Notes: a model not told the origin generated them from the sequence alone. 64,000 nucleotides of DNA from Galerina marginata (GCA_023014335.1 JAECYW010000020.1:620001-684000); one strand, 5' to 3'; shown: positions 12,184 through 24,800, counted from the stretch's first letter. Made by a program: numbers and translations.

Positions 12184-12440
12184 TTAGCAGCAGTACAAGC
12201 CTCCACCAGTAGCTATGAATCATTGTGGTCAAAGATTTGACGCACAGGGTATAGAGTGAAAGATCTACCGTGGCAGCACGGGCATTTGCATACGGGGGGA
12301 AGAAGTATGCCATCGACGACTAGCCCCGAGGATGGGACGGTGGTGACGGCGTCTGCACGTTTCAACGGGGTGGTCGTAGAAGCCGTCGCCGTGATGGCAA
12401 ACAAATAAGTAATAGTGAGGATAGCAGAAGTGAAGCGCAT
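12184..12440 (-). CDS. Small secreted cysteine-rich peptide precursor (two exons)
   Basis: The start MRFTSAILTITYLFAITATAS (12440) is a clear signal peptide. A dibasic Lys-Arg (TPLKR|ADAV), a likely Kex2 site, follows, then about 35 residues. Unspliced, the frame runs on to a stop at 12213. A donor GTAGAT (just after CKCPCCH) and an acceptor TTCATAG define a 57-bp intron. Removing it gives the ending VCKCPCCHATGGGLYCC with a stop at 12184-12186, a 66-residue precursor whose tail has six Cys in 16 residues. A TATAAAAG box lies about 70 bp upstream. I do not recognise a family. It could be an effector-like or metal-binding secreted peptide, or a processed peptide product. Function is unknown; the splice form is inferred from the sites and from the Cys enrichment. 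Confidence 0.55.
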
Positions 12441-12508
12441 GTTGAGTTCAATGCTTTCGAGGTTATTTGATAGAGAAGAAGAATGAAGATTTCTAATTTA
12501 CGAGACGC

Positions 12509-12516
12509 CTTTTATA
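12509..12516 (-). promoter_or_regulatory. TATA box of the small cysteine-rich peptide gene
   Basis: TATAAAAG on the minus strand, about 70 bp upstream of the ATG at 12440. The spacing suits a fungal core promoter and supports the tiny gene being real. Confidence 0.5.
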
Positions 12517-13473
12517 CGTGGAGACACAATGGAGACATGGAATTTTTTAGTGACAACGGAAGTCAGCCGAACAGATAAGAAGTCGAGGAATTAGGAAACC
12601 TGCGGGTAGCGTCCATCAGCAGGGAAACATGAGCACGACGACAAATCACCTGAAATTCAAGATGCTTGTCAGATATCGAGAGCGCTCGTCGTAAACTTCG
12701 GCATATCAGAACAACACAGAGCGGGCACTGGTACCTTCTTTGGATTGTTGAGGCGCACTATGACGTAGACGTTTGACTCAGTTGAGGTATGAATCTAAGG
12801 TTGAGGCCCGTTTGGATGGGCCGCGGGTTACCGTGGTCTGGCGACCTTGTGGTTGCAGGTCATAGAACGGAGATTCTCTCTGTTTTATGGACGATGGGGG
12901 TTGGATTGCTAGAATAAAATCAATTTCAATTTCAAATTTAGTGCCCTACGGACTTGCCGACGTCGCTCTGTTGAGCTATGCTGTCCAAGTAAAATCAATT
13001 GGCGCATTTACGCCTCATTTTCATAGAGCATCAGAAGTTGGCGGATTTCCTTGGAGTTAAATGTATGACATGCATTCTTCTTTGCGACATCGCACTAGGA
13101 TCCGGAGGATGAATAGAAGGGCACATAGCAGGTAATTGATACTTACAGCTGGCCCAATGACTGAGATAGGCGCTAAGCAAACAAATGGGTATTGTCACCC
13201 ACATGATGAATTGTTGAATTCAAGAGCCCGCCGTGACGAGAGATGAGTACTCCGTTGTTTCCATTTTCACCTAGAAACACTGGAAGATGAGCATTCAGTA
13301 AATCGACATGGATAGTGACTACTAGTCAGTCATTGGACGACTGGAAGATTGCCGCCACTGTGTGCGAAGTCTCAGCAATTCATCTGGAAGACCTGACTTT
13401 CTCCTCGACGCGGATGGGAAGCAGTCTTCTGATCAAAAAAATAGAACAAACATGTTCGATTTCACGGCTTGAT
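12517..13473. other. Spacer without supported gene
   Basis: About 950 bp of mixed-composition DNA with no ORF that shows a motif, and no RNA gene recognised. A short AT-rich run (caatttcaatttcaaattt) occurs near 12920. Confidence 0.35.
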
Positions 13474-13505
<32 letters not shown>

Positions 13506-13506
13506 C
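13474..13506. repeat. (AAC)11 microsatellite
   Basis: Eleven uninterrupted AAC units, followed by a CCACCACC run. Read on the + strand it would give a poly-Asn/His tract; on the - strand, poly-Cys/Gly. Both look like artefacts of a simple repeat upstream of the 13690 ORF, possibly in its 5' UTR. Confidence 0.95.
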
Positions 13507-13689
13507 CACCACCATCCCCCCGGTCGTTGGTGTGTCGTCGTCGCTGTTCCGGCCACCTTCGAGCTTCGAGCCCTCGAGAGTCGTCGTAAGCTACATCAAG
13601 CTCAGTACCGCTCGGTCTAGGCCAGCGAGGTTTCGTCCAAACACCAACTCGAACCATCAACCATCACCGAAAATTTCGTTAACCATACC

Positions 13690-14184
13690 ATGTCCCTCAT
13701 ACCCCCCTTCAAACCTCGACCTCCCATGCTCATCTCGCCAGACATGCTCAGACGGCTCAAGCCCCTCCGTCAATTCAAAATATTTCCAAACCTCATCCGT
13801 CTACCCACCACTAACGCTGCCTGTGCCCGCCTTCGCTTGAGCCGAAAACATGTAGCTGCGACAAAACGACAAACAAAGCTCCTTACGCTACTACAAGACC
13901 AGTTGGATACACTTTCACGCCAGTTATCATCTCTACAAGCTGTTCATCGTGCCCAGCTACTTTACCTCCAAACCCAAACACCTCCAACCACCGCCCAGAA
14001 CGACAACCTTGATAATCTGCCTTGTTTTTCCTCCGTTCTTTCTGAAGCACGGACTATGTTCCTATCCTCACTACCAACTGCCATCCATTCATATCCACCT
14101 CTTCCCTCGTCATTGCCACACTACCACCTGAACCATCTCGAGCCCATTTACGTACACACATTTCAACCACCTGCAGACCGGTAG
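13690..14184 (+). CDS. Hypothetical coiled-coil protein, 164 residues
   Basis: Single-exon frame from MSLIPPFKPRPPM to a stop at 14182-14184. The N-terminal half is Arg/Lys/Leu-rich with no acidic residues over a long stretch (MLRRLKPLRQFKIF..LIRLP), as in mitochondrial presequences. It is followed by a short amphipathic helix (KRQTKLLTLLQDQLDTLSRQL) suited to a coiled coil, then a Pro/Ser-rich tail. No family is recognised. The frame lies just 3' of an (AAC)n tract that could be in its leader. The biased composition could be by chance, so the call is tentative. Confidence 0.4.
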   Translation: MSLIPPFKPRPPMLISPDMLRRLKPLRQFKIFPNLIRLPTTNAACARLRLSRKHVAATKRQTKLLTLLQDQLDTLSRQLSSLQAVHRAQLLYLQTQTPPTTAQNDNLDNLPCFSSVLSEARTMFLSSLPTAIHSYPPLPSSLPHYHLNHLEPIYVHTFQPPADR

Positions 14185-17100
14185 CTTTTCCCACGAGGTT
14201 TTTGATGCACCCGGTACTAGCAAACTTTGGTCTATCGAGGTTGCCTTTTTAGCGTAACCTGAGTCTCATGTAGACGTAGATAGATATCAAATCTTAACAA
14301 TCTTAACAATCGCATGAATGCGAATGCCGACGCACAAATAGAATGGGTTGAAATGGCTGGAATTTTTAATGCTCCGGGCCCGTGTATCAATAGATCGAGA
14401 CATAGAAAGAACTCCAAGTCGTTAGATAGGACGAGCTTTCTACGAAAATGACTTGATATAGGAGGTTGTCACGGACCTTGGGTGTAGTGAACCCCATGCG
14501 CGATGTTGGATGGAGCACAGTAACTGGCATGTGGCCTACCGCCTGCAGATAATTATGATAAGGCAAGGTAGGAGTAGCCGTAAGATACAATTTTTAATTC
14601 ACAGACTTATGCCTGACACTGAGAAAGAAGGCGAGGGTGATCTGCTTGGAGCGCGAGATTTAGGCTGAACCAATTCGCCTGCTTACAATCGAAGTGGAGG
14701 CACGATTTTTAGAGCGGCGGGTCAGCGGCGGGCAATAGAAATGAGTTCTCATCTCATGGGAGATAAACAGAAAAATACCTTAGTATGCTTGTGGGTAATA
14801 TGTTTCGCACTTGGACAAACATAAAGTCGTCGACTTGGATTGGGAGGGAGAGAAGGAAACAAGGACTTCGGCTGGTAACTGAGAATTAGAGTGCGTTGGA
14901 GTACTTGAAACCCTACATTTACATAAAAAGCCCGTAGGATTTTGCTTTGACTGCATCTTTTCTTTTCACGCCTTCCAAGGGAAATGCTCAGGCAGGTAGT
15001 CTAACTTCAAGGGTCCGTGCGAAAAATTTAAGACCGCCATCAATTTCCTTCCTCTTTTTTTTCCCCACCGCGATGCGTCTCGGGCAGCTCTTCGCTGCCT
15101 CTCCTGCCCTTCGATTCCGTCACAACATCCTATCAAAGGACTCGGACAAGTCACTTTACTCTTCATCTTGACGGTACACTCGGCGTGACTCAGATCGTTG
15201 TTGAGACTCGAGACTGTGCGTCATGCTTTTCCGTGCCCCTTAACGTGAACTAAATCTCTGCCTGGTAACAGTTAAATGTCTTCTGAACTGACAGCGGTCA
15301 TGCAAATTCTGTCCAAGCTGTTAACGGCCACGCTTCACGTCCAACAGGGCGACGATGTTCTCGAACGGAGTCACCCAGCACGCATACTGCCAACCTTACC
15401 TTGCCGCTTGTTGGTGCTCTGTTTGAACACTTTTGATGTTGTTCATGACAGATTATGTAGTGTTTATTGGCAGTTCTTCTGGCGGAAAACAACACGGTGC
15501 AACTCGTACCACTGAAGGTGCACCTTTCCTTTTCTCTTATTGTATTTCGTTGTGTCGGCTCTTTGGAGATCGTCTTTCAGCTTTGCTTCATATTTTTCCG
15601 TGCTCTCGTCGTAACCAACTTGAAATACTAACGAATCCTTTCAGTAAATGTCGTTACCACTTTCCAATCAGCCCGCTGAAAGGCCCAGTATAACTTCCGT
15701 TCTATCGGCCAACCCCTTGCCCAGCGTGGCTCAGAGGATCTCATTGTTCTTGCTTGTAGCTTCTGCTTCGACGGTGGAATACGTCGATAACCGTCGTTCT
15801 GAAATCTGGGCTCACAATCATAACCACGACAATGGCCGTCATCGTTGTTCTGACTGGTTTTTGTGGATTCGTTCGATTTTCCACACCGCCAGCGGCCTAA
15901 CTAATACGATAAGAAGTTCATCTGAGTAACCAATTCGTTCGGTCTCAATGAGCTGGATATACTGTCAGTGTTCATTTCCGTCTCGCCCCTCGAAACTGTC
16001 ATCAATTGTCGGCTATTCTACTCAACCCGTGTCTCCTGAGGTTAGCTGATGCTCGACGCTTCTCTTCACCAGCTTTTTTCCGTCATTTTACCCATAGAAA
16101 GTAGGACAGAAAAACGGGAAGCTGAAGCTGACGATGTCAACGAATGTCTTGCTATCTCCGCTTCCCGTATGATCGATTTAAGCGCAAGTATTGTCGTATT
16201 TTTCTTGCTTACTGGACAACGTTAATTCGGACGCAAGGTGGATTGTGTCCGGACTTCGAGGAGACTGCAGGAAGGAACGTCCTCGGAATGACTCTCTTCT
16301 TCGGGTCCACAAACGTCAACAATTGCCTTTTGGACTTCATGCCCGCGTGGAGGACACGCCATTACTGCTCTATCGTTTAAGCGCTTATGTGTGTCATTGT
16401 GTGAGTATTTGTATTTCCCGCAGATCATTTTCGTGACTACCAAATTTAGGTCCGACGTCATCAGGATCAAGCATAGTGTGAGTTTTTTTTCGCTTGGATC
16501 CCTCGTCATCTCCGACGGCCTAGGAATTTGTCCGCCGACGGCTGGCGCTCAGTTTCAATTATCATTGGCATAGTTTAGAGAAACCATCGAATACACGAGG
16601 TGTAAACTGCACTAGGACTACATGATATGAGGTTCTTAGGTACCTAAACCCTTTGTTAGTTGTCGATGGGCAGTTCAATTTAACGCTCTGTTTTGCAAAA
16701 ACGCCGATATGGCGCAATTGTTCTCCGTCTTGCGTTATCAGAAGCCCAAATACCAACGAGTGACGACTGCTCTCCTGTCCCACACCTGGCAGTCTGCCAG
16801 TATTTTATCGGATCTTACAGTAAGCAGCGCACGTTCAACTTTGCTCTGCAAGGCATTTCCAAAGCATATACCTTTATCCCGCTCCACAAGTCCCCACTGT
16901 CAACCAAGCGGTACTCACGGAGTTGAGGATGCTGGGTGACGCGGTGACGCCTTCGAGTACGTTATCCTCATGAATGCCCACGCTCCCACTAATAACGAAA
17001 GATATTGTACCTCATTCTGGATAATGACGTTAGAACATTTGACGGTTGCGAGAACACAAGTAAAACGAACAATATGTTTTAACATATGTCTTTGTACGTT

Positions 17101-17905
17101 AATTTGTTATATGATTTGGAACTGGGTCCAGTATCAATGTCCTCAGGTTAAATTACACTTGCACATGAACAGACCTCTGTCGAGGTGCTGATCCATTGAG
17201 CAGCGACAGCATAGGCATAGTTCTATAATTCTCTATTATCGGCCTGACCACCCGCTGTTTGCATTACAATTTTTTTTGGTGTCCATCCACGGCATTCTTC
17301 CACGATTCCATCGACGTCGACTGAGATATTTTAGGAATACTGAATGAAACTGGTCCAATGCGACATGTAATTTGCAGTGTGCTTGCAGGCCGCTCCTGGA
17401 CCCGCATCCATTGCCGAAGAATTCTCAAGACAGTTTAACCGGTGTCTGTCAGATACAGAGTTGTAAGGGCTGTCTGATAAGGTTCAAGTGTCTAACCTCA
17501 GTTTAAATTTTCTCCCCGGCAAATCGCTCCGATATCCTTCCGTCATTGAGAAGGCGGGTCCAATCACCAGATCCGAAGGAAATCTGGGCTGAATGCCAAT
17601 CGGAATATTTATGCAATTTACAAGCTCTGGATTCTATTAGCTCTATCGAACGTCACAATACCTGACCCTCAGGGTTACGTGGTTTCGAGTAGGCAGTGTG
17701 ACGAAATGTAGTCCCAGGGCTGTTCATTTTTCGCGGTGTGGATTTTAGTTTATTGCATCTTCTTTCGCTAAACGTTGTTCTTCCAAGCAGGAAGTTGTGG
17801 AGCCTGCCAAATTACCGAGTGGTGATGAGGTCTGGCGCAATTCTGAGGTATGCGATGGATATTCCTGTCGCTTGGACGTATTGTCTCTCAATTAGGAGCT
17901 TGCTG
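14185..17905. other. Gene-poor, repeat-bearing region
   Basis: About 3.7 kb with no recognised gene. A repeat header with gggtccgtgcgaaaa and gaccgccatcaatttcc lies at 15001-15060. It matches headers at about 30412, 44781 and, less well, 51252. The 1.5 kb after it is pyrimidine-rich like the other copies. The ORFs here are short and unmatched. Confidence 0.45.
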
Positions 17906-17920
17906 CCCTCACGGAAAATG

Positions 17921-17927
17921 TATAAGA
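17921..17927 (+). promoter_or_regulatory. TATA box of the SC15-like gene
   Basis: TATAAGA lies 85 bp upstream of the ATG at 18006, the spacing usual for highly expressed basidiomycete secreted-protein genes. Confidence 0.55.
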
Positions 17928-18005
17928 GGTGGCTGCATTTTGAGGATTCAGTAACTGAAATCAACGCATCTTCAGCTCTAGTTCTCTTCTTACCGCTCTA
18001 TCGAC

Positions 18006-18757
18006 ATGTTCGCCTCTCGATTCTTTGCCTCCTTCTTGGCCATGACCGCTCTCGCGGCCTATGCTAGCCCAGCCCCTGTTGAGATTGAGAGACGCGCGGA
18101 TATCAGCGACGTCTTGGCCATCGTCGGCACCCTCAAAAGTGCTACAGCGCCAATTACCGCTCAGCTCAGTATGTTTCTGTCATGAATGTTACTTCGTCCC
18201 AATTTCTCTGAACCCAATACTTCTTACTTATTTGCAGATGCCCTCACGGCGAACAATCAGGCGACGACCGCGACCGTGACTCCATTGATCAGCCAGCTCG
18301 TTCCCGCTTTCAATACCGCCAGCACCTCTTTGGGTGGCATTACTACCGTCAATACCGCCTCCGGAGGGTCCACCCAGGATGTAGCCGTTCTTTTCGCACC
18401 CATTCTCCAGGTAAACTACGGGCTCGTCTATACAAGGTGGATTTGACAGTTGATGTCCATTTGTTTATTAGGAAATAGCTATCACATTGGAAGCTGTCGA
18501 GGCTTCTGTTCCAGGTCTTCCAGTAGTTTTGGCCGGTATCGGTCTTGATGCAGCCGTAAACGAAGTCCTTATCGGATTGGGCATCTTACTCGACGGAGTC
18601 CTAGTTCTCATTGCTGGCTTGTAAGAATCGATTTTTGTTTATTTACAGTGGAAGCCAGCACTAATTTTTTCTTTTCTATCTATTAAGGTTGGTCGACCTC
18701 TCCGCCGTCCTGAGCAACCTGGGCTTCGTCCTTGTCCTCCTTACTCTCTTGTTGTAG
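18006..18757 (+). CDS. SC15-like secreted protein of aerial hyphae/cell surface
   Basis: Small secreted protein of the basidiomycete family typified by Schizophyllum commune SC15, which takes part in aerial hypha formation and attachment. The signal peptide MFASRFFASFLAMTALAAYA is followed by SPAPVEIERRADISDVLAIVGTL, the family start with a possible Arg-Arg processing site. A Thr/Ala/Asn-rich middle comes next (LTANNQATTATVTPLISQLVPAFNTA), then a long hydrophobic C-terminal half (GLPVVLAGIGLDAAVNEVLIGLGILLDGVLVLIAGLLVDL). The precursor is about 180 residues. Three introns: GTATGT..TTGCAG, GTAAAC..TATTAG and GTAAGA..ATTAAG. The stop is at 18755-18757. A TATA box lies 85 bp upstream. The hydrophilic/hydrophobic two-half layout fits the family. 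Function is by family resemblance only. Confidence 0.75.
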
Positions 18758-20479
18758 ATGTGTTTCGCCCTTCCGAGAGAATTTTTGGAAGAAAAGCTTG
18801 CTCTTTGAGTTGGGTCGGGTTTGGGGGTATTTTGTCTATGGATTGTAAGGAAAATCAATAAATAAACATGCTTTGGTTGGTTAAATTCATTCTTGAAAAC
18901 GAACGCGTTAGTGCTTTTCCGGGGTGTACTGGAATTATTCTCGACACTGACATGCCAACGTCTGAAAGGCATTCTGATTCTGGGTAGTAGGTGCTAAAGG
19001 CCAACCGATGATGACTCCACAGAGCACGAGGATAGATATAAAGCTCACGCGCCTACTAACAATTCATAGCCGTTCTCATCTCAATCGGTCTATAATCGGC
19101 AAAAACTCTTGAGCTTTAGTGGGCCTACCACTTTGGATGATCCTTTTCAGAGATTCACCTGGTAGCTGGGTACTTTGACCACATTCGCAGTCGTAGGTAT
19201 GCCTAACCTAGCAGTTTGTATCTGATAAGGCTCGGATCACTTGTCGAGCAAACATTGAAGTAGCGGTTGAGTAGCGGTGCGGGCAAGGTGCAAATTCCGT
19301 GCACAGCCGCTGATGCGATCACTGGATCTGCATGTATCTATAAATCTAATCTAATCAAGCTCGGGATCGTCAATGAACTCTGCTTTCGTTGGATCGACTC
19401 AGATGCACTGTTTCTAACCTTCCGTGGCTTTGATGGCGGGTATAGTTTCTATACTCAATGTAGGTAAGGTGGTGCCAGACTAAAATTGTACTTACCCGTT
19501 GTAGGTTACGTTTCGTGAAGAGCATCATATTTTGATAGATTCTGTGTCTCCGCTGCGGTTGGTTTTGAGTTCCCAGGTGAAGCTAAAATGAACTTGCTGA
19601 CTGGCGCTGGAAACTTTTTTACCACCTTACGTCTTTACAATTGAGTCATAATAATAACCAGAGTGATACAGACCTGCTTTCGCAATATCTATACTCACCA
19701 ACTTAAGACAGAATGACGACCTAAATTCAAGTTCGCCTAAATTTTGAAAATGTTCCGGAAAGCCATTCCTTGCGACCTGGGTTTGAATATGTTTAAGTCC
19801 TTGATTCCAGGATGAGAACACGAGAAATAATATTATATGAAAAAGCAGAAGGTGGACGCCGACTCCCGGAGGTGCTCACCACCATCAGGGACTGGGGTGC
19901 CAACGTTACGTAAAACTTAGTAACCTACGATCGGGCTCATGCACGCCCGGGGCCCAGAATATTCAGACTGCCTCTCCTTAGTGTAAGACGACCCATACTC
20001 GATACTAGAGGATTTGTCCTCTGACAGGCGATTTCTGCGGCTGGACTGACAAATCGTTGTCGATCAGGCCCGGAAGCCGTGGTTCAATGGCAAACACCAG
20101 ATAGAAGTTTACTTTGATTCTCAGAGTCATACCGTCGCTAGAACTGAGTCCATTTCTCAGGCCCCGTTTACTTTGTTGATGATGAGAATCGCATTTTTTG
20201 CGATTCATTACTGGACTGATTGGCAGTGATTGCCGGGCCGCTTAACTTTCTGAAAGGGTTCATAAAATGAAATTGACTTCGGTATTGCTCTCCCCTGCCT
20301 CTTCCCCAAGGGAAACCAGGTAGTTTTCAGACTCCTATCGTACCTCACCGTAAACTCACCTCCAAATTTCTCTGCGTACTCCATGGCATCGTTTCCGTTG
20401 ACGCCAGTAGAGCTTGGGAAAATGCAAGTCACTCAGGGCTCTCCCGTTCAAGAATACTAATCGTAATACGCACTCACAG
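18758..20479. other. Spacer without supported gene
   Basis: About 1.7 kb. Short ORFs on both strands (for example 19627-19821 and 20005-20432 on the - strand) have no recognisable motif, and the latter overlaps the likely 5' end of the next + gene. No RNA gene recognised. Confidence 0.35.
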
Positions 20480-21877
20480 TGCAGGCCCACAGGTGACTAA
20501 TCAATGAATATTCGGTGTCCACGGCGGTGAAAGACAACTAAAATTGATATCAGGTACTCGGATACCTGTTTAACTGGGGCCTCTTCGGTGTTCTTTCTGT
20601 CCAAGTATGTGAGTAGGACTTTGAACGTGTTGATAGAAAGACCACGGGACGGCTAACACACTGTCTATCGTTCTTTGAAGACCTATATTATCTGGCGTTC
20701 CCAGATGACCGCATCCAGAGCAAAATCCTCGTTTACGGGACGTATGCTTTGGAGACTGTCCAGACTATTCTTATCGCACAAAGTGCATTCAAAACATTTG
20801 CCGCGGGCTTTGGGAATCCGGAGTCTTTGGATAAAGTTGGCCTTTTGTGGTTCACTGTCCCTCTTTTGACGGGAATAGGTAATCTAACCTTGTTTTACCA
20901 CTCCTTCTATCCCAGGCTAATTTCGCCCAGTGGCATTCATTGCTCAGGCCTTTTATGCATATCGGGTCAGCGTACTCGCGCAATCGAAGTACATAGCGGT
21001 GGTTATTATGTTGGTAAGCAGCTACGATAATTTTCCTTGAATGAGTCTTCTGTATTTATTGGAGCCGCAGCTTTCACTGCTTCAACTTTCCGGGGCGACG
21101 GTGGCGGCAATACTCGTAAAGAATACCCCACATTTAAGCCATTTCCTAACGACTCGTGTGCTGATAGTATCTGGAGTCAGCTTTTTCTATTCTACCTCTT
21201 GGTTTGACAAATCACTGATAATTTACAGATTTGGGAAGGAGGTAGTGCGGCATGCGACGTCGTCATTGCGACCGCAATGATTTATTATGTTGGTTCGACC
21301 TGTATCAAGAAATTCGTGTCCACTAAATTGCATTTCTTGCAGCTGAGACGTCGTTCAACCGGGATGCAGGAAACGAAGGTCGTAATACGAAGGGTCATCC
21401 AACTCACCGTTGAGACGGGGACTTTAACAGGTGGGTGTTCTGACTGGTTGATTATGATTTCGATCATGTTCCCAATCTGACGCCATTATTTGCAGCGTCC
21501 GTTGCCATAATCTGCTTGATTTTGGGCTTTTTACCTGGTTATCCGACATACTATCAGGCTGGGGTTTGTGTCCTCGCAAAGATGTACTCAAACTCGATGA
21601 TGGTTGTGTTCAACAGTCGCATGAATATCAGCTCGTCCCGCAACCGGGCCAACCGTTCCGAAACTCGTGGGCTTTCAATTCCTATGCCGCAATTTTCGCG
21701 GTCGCGTGGAGAGACGGTCGATCTCGATTTTGATCGTTCTACCCAAAGCGAGATTGAGATGAGGAAGGAGGGGGTGGTCGTGTCCATAGGACAGGTGGGT
21801 GCATTCACTGAAATGTAATGCTGCCGACTGACTTCACCATTACTTAGGAAAAACACTACGATAAGGGACAGTTTTAG
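20480..21877 (+). CDS. DUF6534-family multi-pass membrane protein (second copy)
   Basis: Integral membrane protein of unknown biochemical role. A 13-bp micro-exon (20480-20492, giving AGPQ) and an exon from 20554 give VLGYLFNWGLFGVLSVQVY. Then come LYYLAFPDDRIQSKILVYGTYALETVQTI, TVPLLTGI, a Tyr/Arg helix end (AFYAYRVSVL), and the DUF6534 core GSAACDVVIATAMIYY with VIRRVIQLTVETGTLTASVAIICLILGF and LAKMYSNSMMVVFNSRMN. A hydrophilic tail with many Ser and Arg follows, then a last exon EKHYDKGQF with the stop at 21875-21877. The initiation codon is unresolved. An ATG at 20383 (MAS, splicing in phase 2 to AGPQ) is one possibility. It differs strongly from the 0.5-2.0 kb copy, so it is not a recent duplicate. 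Confidence 0.7.
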
Positions 21878-24800
21878 GCTTGTACTGCAAGCATCTTATA
21901 CTTAGCACTGGTATTTTACCTGTAGATTTGACATCGCCATTTTTAAAATTACTTCTGGACTATATTTGTAGTTGTCCGTTTATTTACCTACCACAGAGTT
22001 CAGAGACAGTAATTTCCCAGCCGAAATCAAATACTTGAGGACTCCTCTCTAAAAGTGTATCAAATTAGGTCGAATCAAGAGCGATCGGAGTACGTAATCG
22101 CGATCATTTTTGGGCAGGCCCGCAATCAGTCTCATATTTTCTCCCAGTTTCATATCTCCCGCCTCCGATGCGTATTAATCCCGCCATAACCAAACATTGC
22201 TGTGCGGTTTAGGTACGCGTTAGATGGCAATAATCTCTATCTCGATTTTTCATGCCTTTATCGACTGGCTTTACGCCAAAAGGTGTCCATTTCGTTGGGT
22301 TCATGCGCCTTATCGACAAACCATTGTCAACTGGCAACTGATCTAGACGATGTCGCCAATATCGAGAGTCAGTAGGGGAGTAGGAGCTAAACTGCTAGGT
22401 AGTTTTACTTCTATAAATCATATGACTCATCGTCCTTTGTAGACTTCTTGGCCTTGTCTGCTCAGATCGCATCTATCGCCCAGTTCCCCCCTTGCTTCGT
22501 GCTTCATATGCCTCGCAATCACGAATTTAGCGACCGGACTTTTTCGATCTTTCGCTTCTGAAACAGTCCTACTCATTCCTGGTCCTTCCCCTATTATTTT
22601 ATGTTTTGTTCGCTCAATGCTCTTGTCCCCATATGCTACTCCCAGCCTCTCACGACCAGATCGTTCACAGTCTCACGATGATTGGCCAACTCGTTTTCTG
22701 GTGAGTTCATCGTTAGATGACTGTCAACAAGCGACTGTTTTGGTAGAGGCTGAGGTTCGGGGCATATACTTGGATTTGAATTTCGAAGTGCCGAGATGCA
22801 TTTTACGGAGCTATCAACAGCCTCTCCAGGCTGTCATGTTTTCTGGGCGAAATCGCGAGTTTAGCTCCTAGCGTATCTACAGGTTTTCGGGATAACGCTT
22901 CCCTCGCGATTCGAATTCAACTAGAAGTCATGGCGGCCTTGACGTTTGCTGGTGTTACTTCCCGCTGGACGACTGCTGCATAAATTTCGAATCCTGCTTT
23001 CAGTTGTTTTCTTCTTCCCTCTTTGTGCCTTATCTCGACGAGGCGACATGCAAAGATATTTGCTCACTTTTTGGTGTTCGGGCTCTCCTTCTTTCCCTCC
23101 TTCATCACTTCCAGTATGTATTTCTACGCTACTTCCCCATTCCTTGAACAGAGCCCTTTCAGTCTCACGATGTCTCACCAACCGTGTTTTCCTTGGTGGA
23201 TTTATCGTCGGACGACTGTCCTTGACCTGTGTAAAAGTCATGGAGGCTGGATTTTGAGGTGTGTCCATTGTTTTTGTTTTTGGACGAGGCTTCCATAGCT
23301 GCAGAAAAAGACGGCCGCTTCTTCATATCGCCGTCTGATCGGTTTCTCGCGAGAGCAAGGCATCTGCATTTCGTTACTAATGATTATTTGTTCGCGATTA
23401 GCGGCGATTACATTCTCTACCGACTGGGCTGTCGCTGGAATTCATAGTGATGCGTTCCGGGTTCTCGGCTGTCGTTTGCTGGACATATTTGATCCTCTCC
23501 GCAGAGCTTCATGTGAGAGGCTGGAGTAGGGTTAAACGTTCCCTCAGGTATTCTCAAAGCTTATTCCTCGGAGAGAAATTTTTACGAACCTCTATGGTGG
23601 GTCTCCATTATTTTTCGACGTCATTTTACCATCGGTCATGTCTTTGACTGATTTCGTAAAGGTGACAAACACGTTTGCTCACGATCATAGTTAGAGTCCG
23701 CTGTATTTATCCCTCGTCGTCCGTCTCGGCGTTATGCAAAGTGTTTTGATTCGGTTCACTTTCTGATGCTTTGAGGCTGTTTGTCAACAAATTCTATTCC
23801 GCTCTGGCAAGAATACGAAGAATGGCGAAGTCGGGGCCGGAGTCGGAAAATATTCGTACAATGGTTGCAAATTCAAGTTAGGCCAAGACAAAATGAAACA
23901 GAAATTTTTGAATGGTATATAAGAATTCTGAGAGGCAAAGAAGAACCTTACGACTTGGAATCTAATCTAATCAGCGCGACGTCCTGAGATCTGACTTGCA
24001 ATAAGACCGAGGGTTCTGATCAGTCCTTTCAGGTCATTGGTCCCAGTGACGTAGAAATTAGAATTTAAATTATGGGGAAGTGCTGTTGGAAATTGGCCAA
24101 TGAGATCGTATTTCTGCGGACCAGCTCCCAAGTCACGGTGCAGGGGCGGAGGATCGTGCAATACCTTGGTCCGTGCGCTATGTTATAATCACTGCCAAAT
24201 TCAGAGCTTTTTCTTCCTTCCCTTCTTCCCCCTTCCCTCTGTGCATTTACGTCGCGCTACATGTTCTAACGCTGGCGCTTTGAGCTACTGTCGACCGTCC
24301 TCCCCTCTCTTGCCCGTGCTGCTGTACCACACCGTCTTTCGGAACCCTCGGTCTATGGTAGCATCGCTGTCCCGCCCATGATGCAGGTGCTCGTCGTGGA
24401 TTTAAATGTATATTGCGTTGACTAAATCCATATCTAGGTATAACACGCTCTTCACCCGGGATGCTGAAGACACCTGTCTTCGCCTCCCCATACACTCGCA
24501 ACATGGGATGTCCTCTGAATCCTTAGGCTGGAAACTCTTACTTCGATAATCCCTATCCCAACTAAGCTCTTATCGGTCACGGCTACACAATAGGGCGTTT
24601 CAATTGCGACTCGTCGTCAATCCTCGGTCTGTTCTTTGTCTGATTTGATTGGGCTCCATTCCCCCCCCACGCCGTCTCCCAGACACACTGCTTTGTGATT
24701 TTTACTCTCTCCGTTGAGCTGCAAGCTGCGCGTTCCTTTTTGGATTTCCAGAGGTAAGCCTACATTTCCTCTTTCGCCCTTGTAATTAGTATTAACAACT

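Noticed and set aside
13315..13660. ORFs with poly-Asn or poly-Cys runs
   Set aside because: Produced by the (AAC)11 microsatellite.
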